Assembly (NCBI GenBank): GCA_023458315.1
Contig: JAEXAH010000124.1
Span: 1-64,000, forward strand
Source: Pseudomonadota bacterium
GTDB taxonomy: Bacteria > Pseudomonadota > Alphaproteobacteria > Rhodospirillales > Magnetospirillaceae
Direction of reading: 5' to 3'
DNA length: 64,000 nt
Position 1 is the first letter of the stretch, and the number at the start of each line of letters is the position of its first letter. Below are positions 8,495 through 16,919 of the stretch, piece by piece. The notes beneath the pieces were generated by a model. That model worked only from the letters and a program-made list of their open reading frames with translations, did no database searches and was not told the origin of the DNA. The translations under genes and the position numbers were made by a program.

Positions 8495-9973
8495 CTACCC
8501 CAACAATCCGGCGACGGTCTGGAACCAGCGCGTCAGCACCGGCGGCAGGTACAGGCCCGCCACCAGCACCAGCGCCAGATGGGCCCACAGCGGCACATAG
8601 GCCAGGGCGCCGACGAAGCCGCCGGGGCGGCCATGGGCCGGATGGGGATGGTCGGGCGGCGGCCCGAAGGCCATGCCTTGCAGCCGCAGCAGCAGCGCGG
8701 CGAAGGCCAGCAACAGCCCCAGGATCAGCGGTACCGCCAGCAACGGCTGGCGGGCAAAGGTCGAACTGACCACCAGGAACTCGCTCATGAACACGCCCAT
8801 GGGCGGCATGCCGGCGATGGCCAGCACGGCGATGACGAAGGCCCAGCCCAGCGCCGGGCTGGTTTCGGTCAGGCCGGTGATCTCGTTGATGCGCTTGGTC
8901 CCGGCGTTCTGGGTGATGATGCCGACCGCGAAGAACACCGCCGATTTGGTCAGCGAGTGCATGGTCATGTGCATCAGCCCGGCGAAATTGGCCACCGCGC
9001 CGCCCATGCCGAAGGCGAAGGTGATGACGCCCATGTGCTCGATGGAGGAATAGGCGAACAGCCGCTTGATGTCGCCGCGCTTGAACAGCATGAAGGCGGC
9101 GACGAACAGCGACGTCAGCCCCATCATCACCATCAGCGGCCCCGGCGCCAGGGTGTCCGGGTTGGCGGCGATGATCATCTTGAAGCGCAGCAGGGCATAG
9201 AGCGCGACGTTGAGCAGCAGGCCCGACAGCACCGCCGAAATGGGGGTGGGGCCTTCGGCATGGGCGTCGGGCAGCCAGGCATGCAGCGGCGCCAGACCGA
9301 CCTTGGTGCCATAGCCGACCAGCACGAAGACGAAACCCAAATTCAGCAGATCGGGCTGGAACCCGGCGGCCTTCGTCACCAGCAGGGTCCAGGCCATGGC
9401 GTCGGCGCCGTCGCCCATCACCGGCTGCGCCGCCAGATAGACCAGGGTGGTGCCGAACAGCGCCAGACCGATGCCGACCGAGCACAGGATGAAATACTTC
9501 CACGCCGCCTCGATGGCCTCGCGCGAGCGGTACAGGCTGACCATCAGCACGGTGGTCAGGGTCGCCGCCTCGACCGCCACCCACATGACGCCGGTGTTGT
9601 TGGCGGTCAGCGCCAGCAGCATGGTGAACAGGAACGCCTGATACATGGAATGGTAAAAGCGCAGATGGGTGGCGCTCAGGCGCTCGGCCTCGGTCTCGCG
9701 CGCGATGTAGGCGGCCGAGAACACCGAGGTGGTCATGCCGATGAAGGCGGTCAGCACCACCAGGGTGACGTTGAAATCGTCGATGAACAGCAGCCGGGTC
9801 GGCTCGGGCCGCACCGACAGCAGCACCAAGGACGCGGCGAAGGTCAGGAACGACACGCCCACATTGACCCACGACGCCGCCCGCCAATGGGGCAGCACCG
9901 CCAGCAATCCCGCCGAAGCCAGCGGAATGGCGAGAATCCAGGACAGCGGATTGTCCAGCCCCGGCAACATCAT
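8495..9973 (-). CDS. hyfF: HyfF-like antiporter-type membrane subunit
   Basis: This 492-residue polytopic protein is of the proton-translocating NuoL/M/N (Mrp antiporter) family. It carries the family's key charged residues in membrane helices: a Glu in VEAATLTTVLMV, a Lys in GYGTKVGLAPLHAWLP and a Lys in MHSLTKSAVFF. The N-terminus MMLPGLDNPLSW starts at ATG 9973 in the string ATGATG, whose second half overlaps the hyfE stop, so translation is coupled. With hyfB it gives the complex two putative ion-pumping modules. Confidence 0.88.
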   Translation of the reverse strand: MMLPGLDNPLSWILAIPLASAGLLAVLPHWRAASWVNVGVSFLTFAASLVLLSVRPEPTRLLFIDDFNVTLVVLTAFIGMTTSVFSAAYIARETEAERLSATHLRFYHSMYQAFLFTMLLALTANNTGVMWVAVEAATLTTVLMVSLYRSREAIEAAWKYFILCSVGIGLALFGTTLVYLAAQPVMGDGADAMAWTLLVTKAAGFQPDLLNLGFVFVLVGYGTKVGLAPLHAWLPDAHAEGPTPISAVLSGLLLNVALYALLRFKMIIAANPDTLAPGPLMVMMGLTSLFVAAFMLFKRGDIKRLFAYSSIEHMGVITFAFGMGGAVANFAGLMHMTMHSLTKSAVFFAVGIITQNAGTKRINEITGLTETSPALGWAFVIAVLAIAGMPPMGVFMSEFLVVSSTFARQPLLAVPLILGLLLAFAALLLRLQGMAFGPPPDHPHPAHGRPGGFVGALAYVPLWAHLALVLVAGLYLPPVLTRWFQTVAGLLG

Positions 9974-10635
9974 TGGCGGTCGCCCCGGAAAGTCTCGATG
10001 TAATTGAGGTCCAGCGAGTCGAAACGCTCGCGGATACGGAAAAAGAAGATGCCGAACAGCGTCATGGCCACCAGCACCGAGAAGGCCACGGAAATCTCCA
10101 CCACCAGCGGCATGCCCTTGGCCGAGACGGCGGCCAGGATCAGGCCGTTTTCCAGCGCCATGAAGCCCACCACCTGGGTCACGGCGTTGCGCCGGGTGAT
10201 CATCATCAGCATGCCCAGCAGCACCACGCTCATGGCCAGGGCCAGACTCTCGCGGGTCAGGGCGGCGGCCTTGGCCGTCACCGGCAGCACCAGCAGGATC
10301 GACAGCGCCACCAGCGCCACGCCGATGATCATGGTCCAGCCGATGGACAAGGCCGTTTCCACCGTGCGGTGAATGCCGAGGCGTTCCACCAGCCAGTGCA
10401 GGGCGAAGGGCACGATCATCGCCTTGAACACCAGGGCGATGGCGGCGGTGAAATACAGATGCGGCGCGTCCTGGACGTGGGCCTGCCACGCGGCGGCGGC
10501 GGCCAGGGCCAGCGCCTGGAAGGAAAAGGTGTTCAGCACCGCGAACAGGCGGCGCTGGTACAGCAGCGCGAACCCGGCCATCAGCACGGTGGCGCCGATC
10601 AGGTGGGCAAGGTCGTAGGACAGCGCCTGGCTCAT
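9970..10635 (-). CDS. hyfE: HyfE-like membrane subunit
   Basis: This 221-residue hydrophobic protein is encoded between the HyfC- and HyfF-like genes, the position of HyfE in hydrogenase-4 clusters. Its second half (RNAVTQVVGFMALENGLILAA) matches the HyfE/NuoK-like helices, including a membrane-buried Glu in MALENG. The start ATG 10635 shares one base with the hyfC stop (TGATG), and its own stop overlaps the hyfF start. It is a membrane scaffold or ion-path subunit by analogy with the family. Confidence 0.85.
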   Translation of the reverse strand: MSQALSYDLAHLIGATVLMAGFALLYQRRLFAVLNTFSFQALALAAAAAWQAHVQDAPHLYFTAAIALVFKAMIVPFALHWLVERLGIHRTVETALSIGWTMIIGVALVALSILLVLPVTAKAAALTRESLALAMSVVLLGMLMMITRRNAVTQVVGFMALENGLILAAVSAKGMPLVVEISVAFSVLVAMTLFGIFFFRIRERFDSLDLNYIETFRGDRQ

Positions 10636-11603
10636 CACACCGCCTCCGACACATAAAGGAAGATGGTGGCCAGCAGCCCCAGCAGCAGCGCGCCGCCCAG
10701 GAAGTCGACGTAACGGAACACCCGCATCTTGGCGATGGAGGTTTCGAACAGCGCCAGCACGGTCGCCAGGGTGCCCAGCTTGACCAGGAACGCCGCCATG
10801 CCCACCGCCACGCCCAGCGGCCCGGCCCCCGGCTGCGCCATGCCCCACGGCGCGAACAGACAGGCGATCAGCGCCATGTACAGCGTCAGCTTGACCATGG
10901 ACGCCGCCTCGATCATCGCCAGATGGCGACCGGAATATTCCAGCACCATGGCCTCGTGCACCATGGTCAGCTCCAGGTGGGTCGAGGGGTTGTCGATGGG
11001 GATGCGGCCGTTCTCGGCGATGGCGACCATGACCATGGCGGCCAGGGCCAGACCCACCGACACTTCCAGGCCGATATTGCCGCCCAGCACATAGGCGACG
11101 ATCTGCGCCGGTTGGGTGGTGCCCGACACCAGCGACAGCGAGAACGTCACCATCAGCATGGCCGGTTCGGCCAAGGACGCGATCAGCATCTCGCGGCTGG
11201 CGCCGATGCCGCCGAAGGCGGTGCCCACGTCCATGCCCGCCAGCGCCAGCCAGAACCGCCCCACCGCCAGCAGCGCCACCAGGGCGATCATGTCGGCGGC
11301 CGGGGCCAGGAAGATGTTGGTGGTGAAGGTGGGGATCAGGCACGCCGCCAGCCAGGCCGAGGCGAACACCACATAGGGCGCGGCGCGGAACACCCACGAC
11401 GCCGAATGGGCCACCACCGCCTCTTTCTGGGTCAGGCGGTAAAGGTCACGATAGGGCTGCCACGGCGCCGGGCCGCGCCGCCCGTTCAGCCGCGCCTTCA
11501 GCCAGCGCACATAGCCCGTGACCAGCGGCGCGGTGGCCAGCGCCAGCACGATCTGCACCATCTGCCACAGGATGGGGGTGACGATGGGGGGAAGCTGGTT
11601 CAT
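10635..11603 (-). CDS. hyfC: HyfC/NuoH-like membrane subunit
   Basis: This 322-residue subunit of the NuoH/HyfC family links the electron-transfer arm to the membrane arm in complex I relatives. It has about eight hydrophobic segments and the characteristic loop AENGRIPIDNPSTHLELTMV with clustered acidic residues. The start is ATG 11603 in an ATGA overlap with the hyfB stop; the reading frame stays open further upstream, but that stretch lies inside hyfB and is not used. Translational coupling on both sides supports a fixed-stoichiometry complex. Confidence 0.88.
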   Translation of the reverse strand: MNQLPPIVTPILWQMVQIVLALATAPLVTGYVRWLKARLNGRRGPAPWQPYRDLYRLTQKEAVVAHSASWVFRAAPYVVFASAWLAACLIPTFTTNIFLAPAADMIALVALLAVGRFWLALAGMDVGTAFGGIGASREMLIASLAEPAMLMVTFSLSLVSGTTQPAQIVAYVLGGNIGLEVSVGLALAAMVMVAIAENGRIPIDNPSTHLELTMVHEAMVLEYSGRHLAMIEAASMVKLTLYMALIACLFAPWGMAQPGAGPLGVAVGMAAFLVKLGTLATVLALFETSIAKMRVFRYVDFLGGALLLGLLATIFLYVSEAV

Positions 11604-13609
11604 TGCTGCTGCCTCACCGCCACCACCAGAAGCAGGAAGACCAGGGTGCAGAACATCATCAGCAGATAGCGCCGCACCGTCAGGTATTGCATGCGGTTGA
11701 CCTGCTCGGCCAACAGATCGACCAGCCGGGCGACCCGCAGGTACAGGCCGTTCCACACCGGATCGGTCATGCTGAGCCGGTGGCGGGCCGGGGCGTCGTC
11801 GCCCGGTTGCGGCATGACGACGGTTTCGCGTGCCTGGAACACCGTCGCCGCCACCGACCGGCGCAACGGCTGGGCAAAGGACTGGCCGGTATACTGGGTG
11901 GCGGGATCGTCGCCCGGCGTGCCGCAATCCCACGCATCGGCGGCGCGGATGCGGGCGTTGCCGATGCGGTGCACCAGGGCGATGGCGATGCCGAACAGCG
12001 CCAGCCCGATCATCACCAGCACGGTGCCGGAATACGAGCCGCGGGTGTTGGACACCGGCGACAGGAACGGCCAGCCCAAATCCGAGGACACCGCGAAGCT
12101 GGTGCCGATCAGCGGCTGCACCACGGCGGACAACGCATCGGTGACGGTGACGGGGATGGCGCCCAGCACCACGCACAGCGCCGCCAGCGCCACCAGCGAC
12201 CAGCGCATGCCGAAGGTGGTTTCGGCGGCCTCGGCGGCGGCCTCGGACCGCGGACGGCCCAGAAAGACGATGCCGTAGGCGCGCACGAAGCAGGCGGCGG
12301 CCAGGGCGGCGGCCAGGGCCAGCAGGGCGCCGACCACCGGCACGCCGAACTTCATGGCCCAATGGGGCACCACCGGCCCCTTGAACAGCGATTGCAGGAT
12401 CAGCCATTCCGAAACGAAGCCGTTGAGCGGCGGCAGCGCCGAGATGGCGGCGGCCCCCATCAAAAAGGCGGCGCCGGTCCACGGCATGCGCTTCAGCAGC
12501 CCGCCCAACCCGTTCAGCGACCGGGTGCCGGTGGCGGTCAGCACGCTGCCCGCGCCCAGGAACAGCAGGCTTTTGATCACCGCGTGGTTGGCGGCGTGAT
12601 ACAGGCCCGCCACCAGGGCCAGGGCGGCCAGGTTCTTCTCGCCATCATCCTTGAAGGCGATGGCCAGACCGATGCCGATGACCACGATGCCCACGTTCTC
12701 GACGGTGGAATAGGCCAGCAGGGTTTTCAAATCGTCCTGCATCAGCGCATACAGCACGCCCATCACCGCGCTGATGCCGCCCACCACCATCATGGCGGCG
12801 CCCCATTGCCAGCCCACATGGCCGTGCAAATCCATCAGGATGCGGATCAGGCCGTACAGCGCCACCTTGGTCATGACGCCGCTCATCAGCGCCGAGACGT
12901 GGCTGGGCGCCGCCGGATGGGCCAGCGGCAGCCAGGCGTGCAGCGGCACCAGACCGGCCTTGCTGCCCGCGCCCAGCAGCGCCAGCAGCACCACCAGCGA
13001 CCCGGCCACCGGCCCCAGGGAATGCAGCCGCATGGAGGCGAAGGTATAGTCGCCGTCGCCACCCGCCAGCAGGCCGAAGGCGGGCAACAGACAGAAGGTG
13101 CCGAACACCGCCATGGTCAGATAGACCAGCCCGGCGCGGCGGTTCTCGGCCTTGCGGTGGTCGGCCATGACCATCAGCCAGGACGCCAGCGACATGAATT
13201 CCCAGGCCACCAGGAAGACGAAGGCGTCGTCGGCCACCAGCACCGAATTCATGCCGAACAGGAACAGCGGATAGAACGGCGTCACCCGGCGGCGTTCCGG
13301 CAGGTGGGCGGAATAGCCGATGGCGAAGGCCGAGGCGGCGGCGGCGGGGACGTTGACGATCAGCAGGAACAGCGCCGACAGGTTATCGACGCGGAAATGG
13401 GCGTGCAGCCACGGCAGGCCGAACGGCAGCACCAATGTGGGCGCGCCGCCCAGGCGGCCGCCCAGATGTTCCAGCCCGGCGGAAATCAGTGCCACCGAAC
13501 ACAGGAAGGCCCCCGCATAGACCATGCCGTGCACGGCGTCGCGCCGCCCGGCGACGATGGCCAGCATCGACAGGATCGGCAACGCCAGCAACGCGACGGC
13601 GATCAGCAT
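11600..13609 (-). CDS. hyfB: HyfB-like antiporter-type subunit, first gene of the complex
   Basis: This 669-residue member of the NuoL/HyfB family has about 14-16 hydrophobic segments. Expected functional residues are present: Glu 137 in AWEFMSLASW, Lys 217 in GAGSKAGLVPLHAWLP and a further Lys in NHAVIKSLLFLGAG. It is long like HyfB, with a C-terminal extension that includes ADAWDCGTPG. Frame continues upstream, but ATG 13609 begins a hydrophobic helix (MLIAVALLALP) and has GGGGGAG about 10 bases before it. It opens the operon and stands behind a clear promoter. Confidence 0.9.
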   Translation of the reverse strand: MLIAVALLALPILSMLAIVAGRRDAVHGMVYAGAFLCSVALISAGLEHLGGRLGGAPTLVLPFGLPWLHAHFRVDNLSALFLLIVNVPAAAASAFAIGYSAHLPERRRVTPFYPLFLFGMNSVLVADDAFVFLVAWEFMSLASWLMVMADHRKAENRRAGLVYLTMAVFGTFCLLPAFGLLAGGDGDYTFASMRLHSLGPVAGSLVVLLALLGAGSKAGLVPLHAWLPLAHPAAPSHVSALMSGVMTKVALYGLIRILMDLHGHVGWQWGAAMMVVGGISAVMGVLYALMQDDLKTLLAYSTVENVGIVVIGIGLAIAFKDDGEKNLAALALVAGLYHAANHAVIKSLLFLGAGSVLTATGTRSLNGLGGLLKRMPWTGAAFLMGAAAISALPPLNGFVSEWLILQSLFKGPVVPHWAMKFGVPVVGALLALAAALAAACFVRAYGIVFLGRPRSEAAAEAAETTFGMRWSLVALAALCVVLGAIPVTVTDALSAVVQPLIGTSFAVSSDLGWPFLSPVSNTRGSYSGTVLVMIGLALFGIAIALVHRIGNARIRAADAWDCGTPGDDPATQYTGQSFAQPLRRSVAATVFQARETVVMPQPGDDAPARHRLSMTDPVWNGLYLRVARLVDLLAEQVNRMQYLTVRRYLLMMFCTLVFLLLVVAVRQQQ

Positions 13610-13726
13610 GGGCGCCGTCTCCCCCGGCACCGGCTGTTCAGGTCTGCCCGCAAAGCTTTCCTCCGCCCCAGAGGGTGTGTCGGCCGGTCCCTTGCGGCGA
13701 TTGATTGTTTCTTGTCGGGACGGGGA

Positions 13727-13754
13727 ATTGTAACACGCGGTCCCCAAACGGCAA
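13727..13754 (-). promoter_or_regulatory. Sigma70-like promoter of the hyf-like operon
   Basis: On the minus strand TTGCCG (13754-13749), a 16-base spacer and TACAAT (13732-13727) form a good housekeeping promoter. The predicted transcript start lies near 13720, leaving an untranslated leader of about 110 bases before the hyfB start. No FNR-like TTGA-N6-TCAA box or sigma54 GG-N10-GC element was seen here, so expression may be constitutive rather than anaerobic. Confidence 0.6.
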
Positions 13755-13782
13755 CCGCGTCGAATCCCCTGGCGGCAGGGCG

Positions 13783-13817
13783 AAAGAATAGGGGGCGGCC
13801 CGGCGGGCCGCCCCCTT
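13783..13817 (-). terminator. Terminator after the outer-membrane protein gene
   Basis: GGGGGCGGCCC (13791-13801) and GGGCCGCCCCC (13805-13815) form an 11-bp stem with a 3-base loop. Read on the minus strand it is followed by TATTCTTTC. It ends the gene at 13841-14473 and lies just before the hyf-like promoter. Confidence 0.8.
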
Positions 13818-13840
13818 CGTCCGTGTCGGAACGGACCGGT

Positions 13841-14473
13841 TTACTTGCCGAACTTGTAGGCGAAACCGGCCAGGATCGAGTGGCTGGCGTATTCGCCGGT
13901 GAACTTGTCGCTGTCCACGTCGGCGAAATCACCGTCCTGGGTGCCGAAATAGCGGTATTGGGCGCTGAGTTCCCAATTCTTGCTCAGGTCATAGGACACA
14001 CCGGCGAAGGCCTGATAGGCGAACACCCAATCGCTGTCGTCGACCACTTTGTTGTTGTTGACCTTCCATTCGGCATTGATGCGGCTCATGCCGATACCGG
14101 CGCCGACGAAGGGATGCCAGGCGCGGTTGGGCAGGAACGACAGCACGCCATTGGCCATCAGCGACAGCGACGAGGTATCGCCCGAGGCGTCGTTCACGTC
14201 GGTCAGGCTTTCCAGGCCGCTGTTGCGATAGCCGATCTCGGCCTCGACGCGCGGGGTGGCGAAGCTGAACGGCTTGAAGGCATAGCCGCCATGGACCTGT
14301 AGGGCATAACCGGTGTCGGCGCTGGCGGTGCCGCCGGCGCTGCCGTCTTTCGGCTTGATGTCCGAATCCTGGGCGAAATTCACACCGGCATCGGCGCCCA
14401 CGTACCACTGGGCCTGGGCGGCGGTCGGCAGGGCCAGGAACAGTCCGGCGGCAACAATCTTGGCGATCTTCAT
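13841..14473 (-). CDS. Small outer-membrane beta-barrel protein (OmpA/OmpW-like)
   Basis: This 210-residue protein begins with a clear signal peptide (MKIAKIVAAGLFLALPTAAQAQ, cleavage after AQA). It continues with alternating strands rich in aromatic residues and Gly, such as WYVGADAGVNF, WHPFVGAGIGMSR and YRYFGTQ, and ends in FAYKFGK. This is the layout of an eight-strand outer-membrane porin-like protein. I use ATG 14473 because the open frame before it has no signal sequence. It is monocistronic, with a structured leader and its own terminator. The ligand or role is unknown. Confidence 0.85.
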   Translation of the reverse strand: MKIAKIVAAGLFLALPTAAQAQWYVGADAGVNFAQDSDIKPKDGSAGGTASADTGYALQVHGGYAFKPFSFATPRVEAEIGYRNSGLESLTDVNDASGDTSSLSLMANGVLSFLPNRAWHPFVGAGIGMSRINAEWKVNNNKVVDDSDWVFAYQAFAGVSYDLSKNWELSAQYRYFGTQDGDFADVDSDKFTGEYASHSILAGFAYKFGK

Positions 14474-14498
14474 GTGAGGAAGGATCCTTTTGCGTGAC

Positions 14499-14625
14499 GT
14501 GCCGATCGCCCGCTCCCCATTGATCGGCACTTTTGAATACACGCGAAAGGATGCCACCGGGTCTGCACCCGGTCACTTCCAAAAAGTTGCACGATGCCGC
14601 ATGGCATAGTCCAATTATGGCATAG
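14499..14625 (-). promoter_or_regulatory. Structured upstream region of the outer-membrane protein gene
   Basis: Three elements lie upstream of ATG 14473. First, a perfect 9-bp inverted repeat GTGCCGATC (14499-14507) / GATCGGCAC (14522-14530). Second, a perfect 7-bp hairpin ACCGGGT (14556-14562) / ACCCGGT (14567-14573). Third, a direct repeat ATGGCATAG at 14601-14609 and 14617-14625. The hairpins could stabilise or regulate the mRNA; the direct repeat could bind a regulator. I could not fix a promoter with confidence. Confidence 0.5.
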
Positions 14626-14655
14626 GACCATACGGAAAAACGCCTATTGGGGCGG

Positions 14656-15678
14656 CTACACCGCGTATTGCTTCTCGGTGTTGCGGATCAGTTCGATGCC
14701 CTGGATCATCTCGGACGCCATGAAGTCGGCGCGCTTGACCGGGCCGCCCGACACCGGGCGGGGGAAGTTGCGGGCGAACGAGTTCATCTTGACCGTCAGG
14801 CCGCACAGGGCGGCGCCGATGGTGACGTGATAGCGTTCGATCAGCGTCTTGACCTGGCGGAATTCCTCTTGGCTCAGGTTGTTCCACATCTCGCGGGTGC
14901 GCTTCTCGAACTGTTCCAGGCGGCCGGTGATCGAGGCCGAGATATTGTTGATGGTGTCCTCGATGGTGTCGCAGGTCTTCATCAGGCCCTGGTCCTGCCG
15001 CAACTGGAAATGCGAGCGGATGGGCTTGAGACTGTCGACGCACGAGGTGAAATAAGGCTCGAGCCGGTCCAGGCAGTGGCGGAAATAGCTGAGCGACAGG
15101 AAGGTGTCGCCGTAATCTTCCAGGAAACGCGGCACGTCCCAGATCTCGATGTTCAGGCTTTGCGCCATCTGCTCCAGGCGCTGGCGGGCCTTTTTCACGT
15201 CGGGGTCGCGGAACAGCTTCAGCAGGTCGTCGTAGCTTTGGACGTTCACCGTCTCGTCGGCGTAGATCATCTTCATCAGCGGCCGGGTGAACATCAGCAT
15301 GTACTTGGTCAGCTCGTTGGCCTTTTCCGGGCTGAGCTTGAGCGCCGAGTAATCATTGACCGGGATGCCGTGCTCGCGCAGGGAAATGCGCAGCGAATAG
15401 ACGTCGTAGCTGGGCAGCAGCGCCAGACGGCGCAGGATGGCGTGGTCGGGATGAAGCTGGTTGTCCGGCCATTCGAACATGCGCGGCAGGCTTTCGATGT
15501 CCACCTGACCGGACCCGGTCTGGGCGTCCTGAAAGATCTCGACCACGCTTTTCAGGCGGACGTTCTTGATCAGCTTGGCGCTTTGCAGCGCGGGCGTTTC
15601 CAAGGGAATGATCGAAAGCGGCAGCACGAACATGGAATCCATGTCGCTGTCGGCAATCGCTTTAAGCTCGTCTTCCAT
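14656..15678 (-). CDS. Conserved-looking cytoplasmic protein of unknown function
   Basis: This 340-residue protein is not one I recognise. It has no signal peptide or membrane helix and looks mostly alpha-helical, with scattered aromatic residues and a charged surface (segments LRRLALLPSYDVYSLRISLRE and CDTIEDTINNISASITGRLE). Its codon use matches its neighbours, so it is a real gene. Start ATG 15678 opens with MEDELKAIADSDMDSMFVLP. It is divergent from the TAXI protein gene across a 146-bp gap. No function is proposed. Confidence 0.8.
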   Translation of the reverse strand: MEDELKAIADSDMDSMFVLPLSIIPLETPALQSAKLIKNVRLKSVVEIFQDAQTGSGQVDIESLPRMFEWPDNQLHPDHAILRRLALLPSYDVYSLRISLREHGIPVNDYSALKLSPEKANELTKYMLMFTRPLMKMIYADETVNVQSYDDLLKLFRDPDVKKARQRLEQMAQSLNIEIWDVPRFLEDYGDTFLSLSYFRHCLDRLEPYFTSCVDSLKPIRSHFQLRQDQGLMKTCDTIEDTINNISASITGRLEQFEKRTREMWNNLSQEEFRQVKTLIERYHVTIGAALCGLTVKMNSFARNFPRPVSGGPVKRADFMASEMIQGIELIRNTEKQYAV

Positions 15679-15824
15679 CGAACCCCAACCAGACGGTTAA
15701 CCAATTCATATTGCCCGCTTTCCCGCGCGTGCGAAACCAGGAATATGCAAGAATGGCCGCCCGTGCTGTAATGGTTTGGTGAATTCCGCGCGTATATTCG
15801 CCGGGAACATTAAGGACGCGTCGC

Positions 15825-16832
15825 GTGATGTGGGTTCGTCTGGTGGCCGCCGTCGGGGCGGCCCTGCTGCTGGGCGGCGTGGCCGTGGCCCAGGATCTGC
15901 GCTTTTTCCAGTTGGGCACCGGCCCCACCGGCGAAACCCGTTTTCCCATCGGCGGCCTGATCGCCAACGCCTTGTCCAATCCCCCCGGCTCGCGCGAATG
16001 CGATCGCGGCGGCTCGTGCGGGGTGGCGGGGCTGGTGGCGGTGGCCAAGTCCACCGGCGGCTCAGCCGCCAATGTCGAGGCGTTGCGTGAACGGCGGCTG
16101 GACGCCGCCCTGGTGCATGTGGACGTGGCATTCTGGGCCAATCACGGCATCGGTCCGTACAAGGGGCGCATGGTGCCCAATCTGCGCGGTGTCGCCATGA
16201 TCTATCCGGAAACCCTGCATCTGGTGGCCCGCGCCGATTCCGGCATCCGCACGGTCAAGGATCTGCGCGGCAAGCGGGTGGCGCTGGGCGAGGCCGACAC
16301 GCCGCTGGCCGCCCATGGCAAACTGATCCTGGGGGCGTGGGGGCTGACGGAAAAGCAGGTCAGGCTGACGCCGCTGAAGCCGCTGGCCGCCGCCGAGGCG
16401 CTGGCGGCGGGCAAGCTGGACGCCTTTCTGGCGCTGGATGGTGCGCCGCTGGCGGTGGTGACCGATCTGGCGCGCAATGTGCCGGTGGTGCTGGTGCCGC
16501 TGGACGGCGGTCCGGCCGAGCGGCTGCGCGCCCAGAATCCATTCCTGTCGACGGGCGAGATCGCCGCCAACAGCTATACCGGCCAGCCCGAGGCGGTGCC
16601 GACCCTGGCGGTGGGAATCGCCCTGCTGGCCCCGGCCGAGGCCGACGAGGCGCTGATGTTCGGAATCGCCCGCGCCCTGTGGCATCCCTCGACCCAGAAA
16701 TTGCTGGCCCAGGGCAATCCGCGCGGCCGTCTGGTGCGGCTGGACGCCGCCGCCCTGCCGCGCATGGGCATTCCGCTGCATGCGGGCGCCGCCGCCTTCT
16801 ACGCCGAGGCGGGTATTCCCCACCGCGATTGA
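15825..16832 (+). CDS. TAXI-family TRAP transporter solute-binding protein
   Basis: This 335-residue exported protein has a signal peptide ending near AVAQ. Its TAXI-family features include GTGPTGETRFPIGGLIA near the mature N-terminus and VKDLRGKRVALGEADTPLA in the middle; the sixth residue set NVEALRERRLDAALVHVD is typical for binding a small carboxylate-like solute. GTG 15825 or ATG 15828 may be the start; AAGGA lies 8-11 bases upstream. TAXI proteins normally work with a fused TRAP permease, and none is encoded nearby, so this is an orphan binding protein. Confidence 0.85.
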   Translation: MMWVRLVAAVGAALLLGGVAVAQDLRFFQLGTGPTGETRFPIGGLIANALSNPPGSRECDRGGSCGVAGLVAVAKSTGGSAANVEALRERRLDAALVHVDVAFWANHGIGPYKGRMVPNLRGVAMIYPETLHLVARADSGIRTVKDLRGKRVALGEADTPLAAHGKLILGAWGLTEKQVRLTPLKPLAAAEALAAGKLDAFLALDGAPLAVVTDLARNVPVVLVPLDGGPAERLRAQNPFLSTGEIAANSYTGQPEAVPTLAVGIALLAPAEADEALMFGIARALWHPSTQKLLAQGNPRGRLVRLDAAALPRMGIPLHAGAAAFYAEAGIPHRD

Positions 16833-16919
16833 CGCCATACGCACTCGACGCTTGCCTCGCCGTCATGCGGGCATTAGGTTAACCACACCTTCCGCCCGTA
16901 ATTATCCGGGGTATTTCCA

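Noticed and set aside
7090..10003. Long plus-strand frames opposite hyfF and hyfG
   Set aside because: They are shadows of the minus-strand complex subunits, which have strong homology and translational coupling.
11603..14302. 899-residue open frame on the plus strand opposite hyfB and the outer-membrane gene
   Set aside because: It is the antisense shadow of two well-supported genes and is made of Arg/Gln/His-rich low-complexity sequence.
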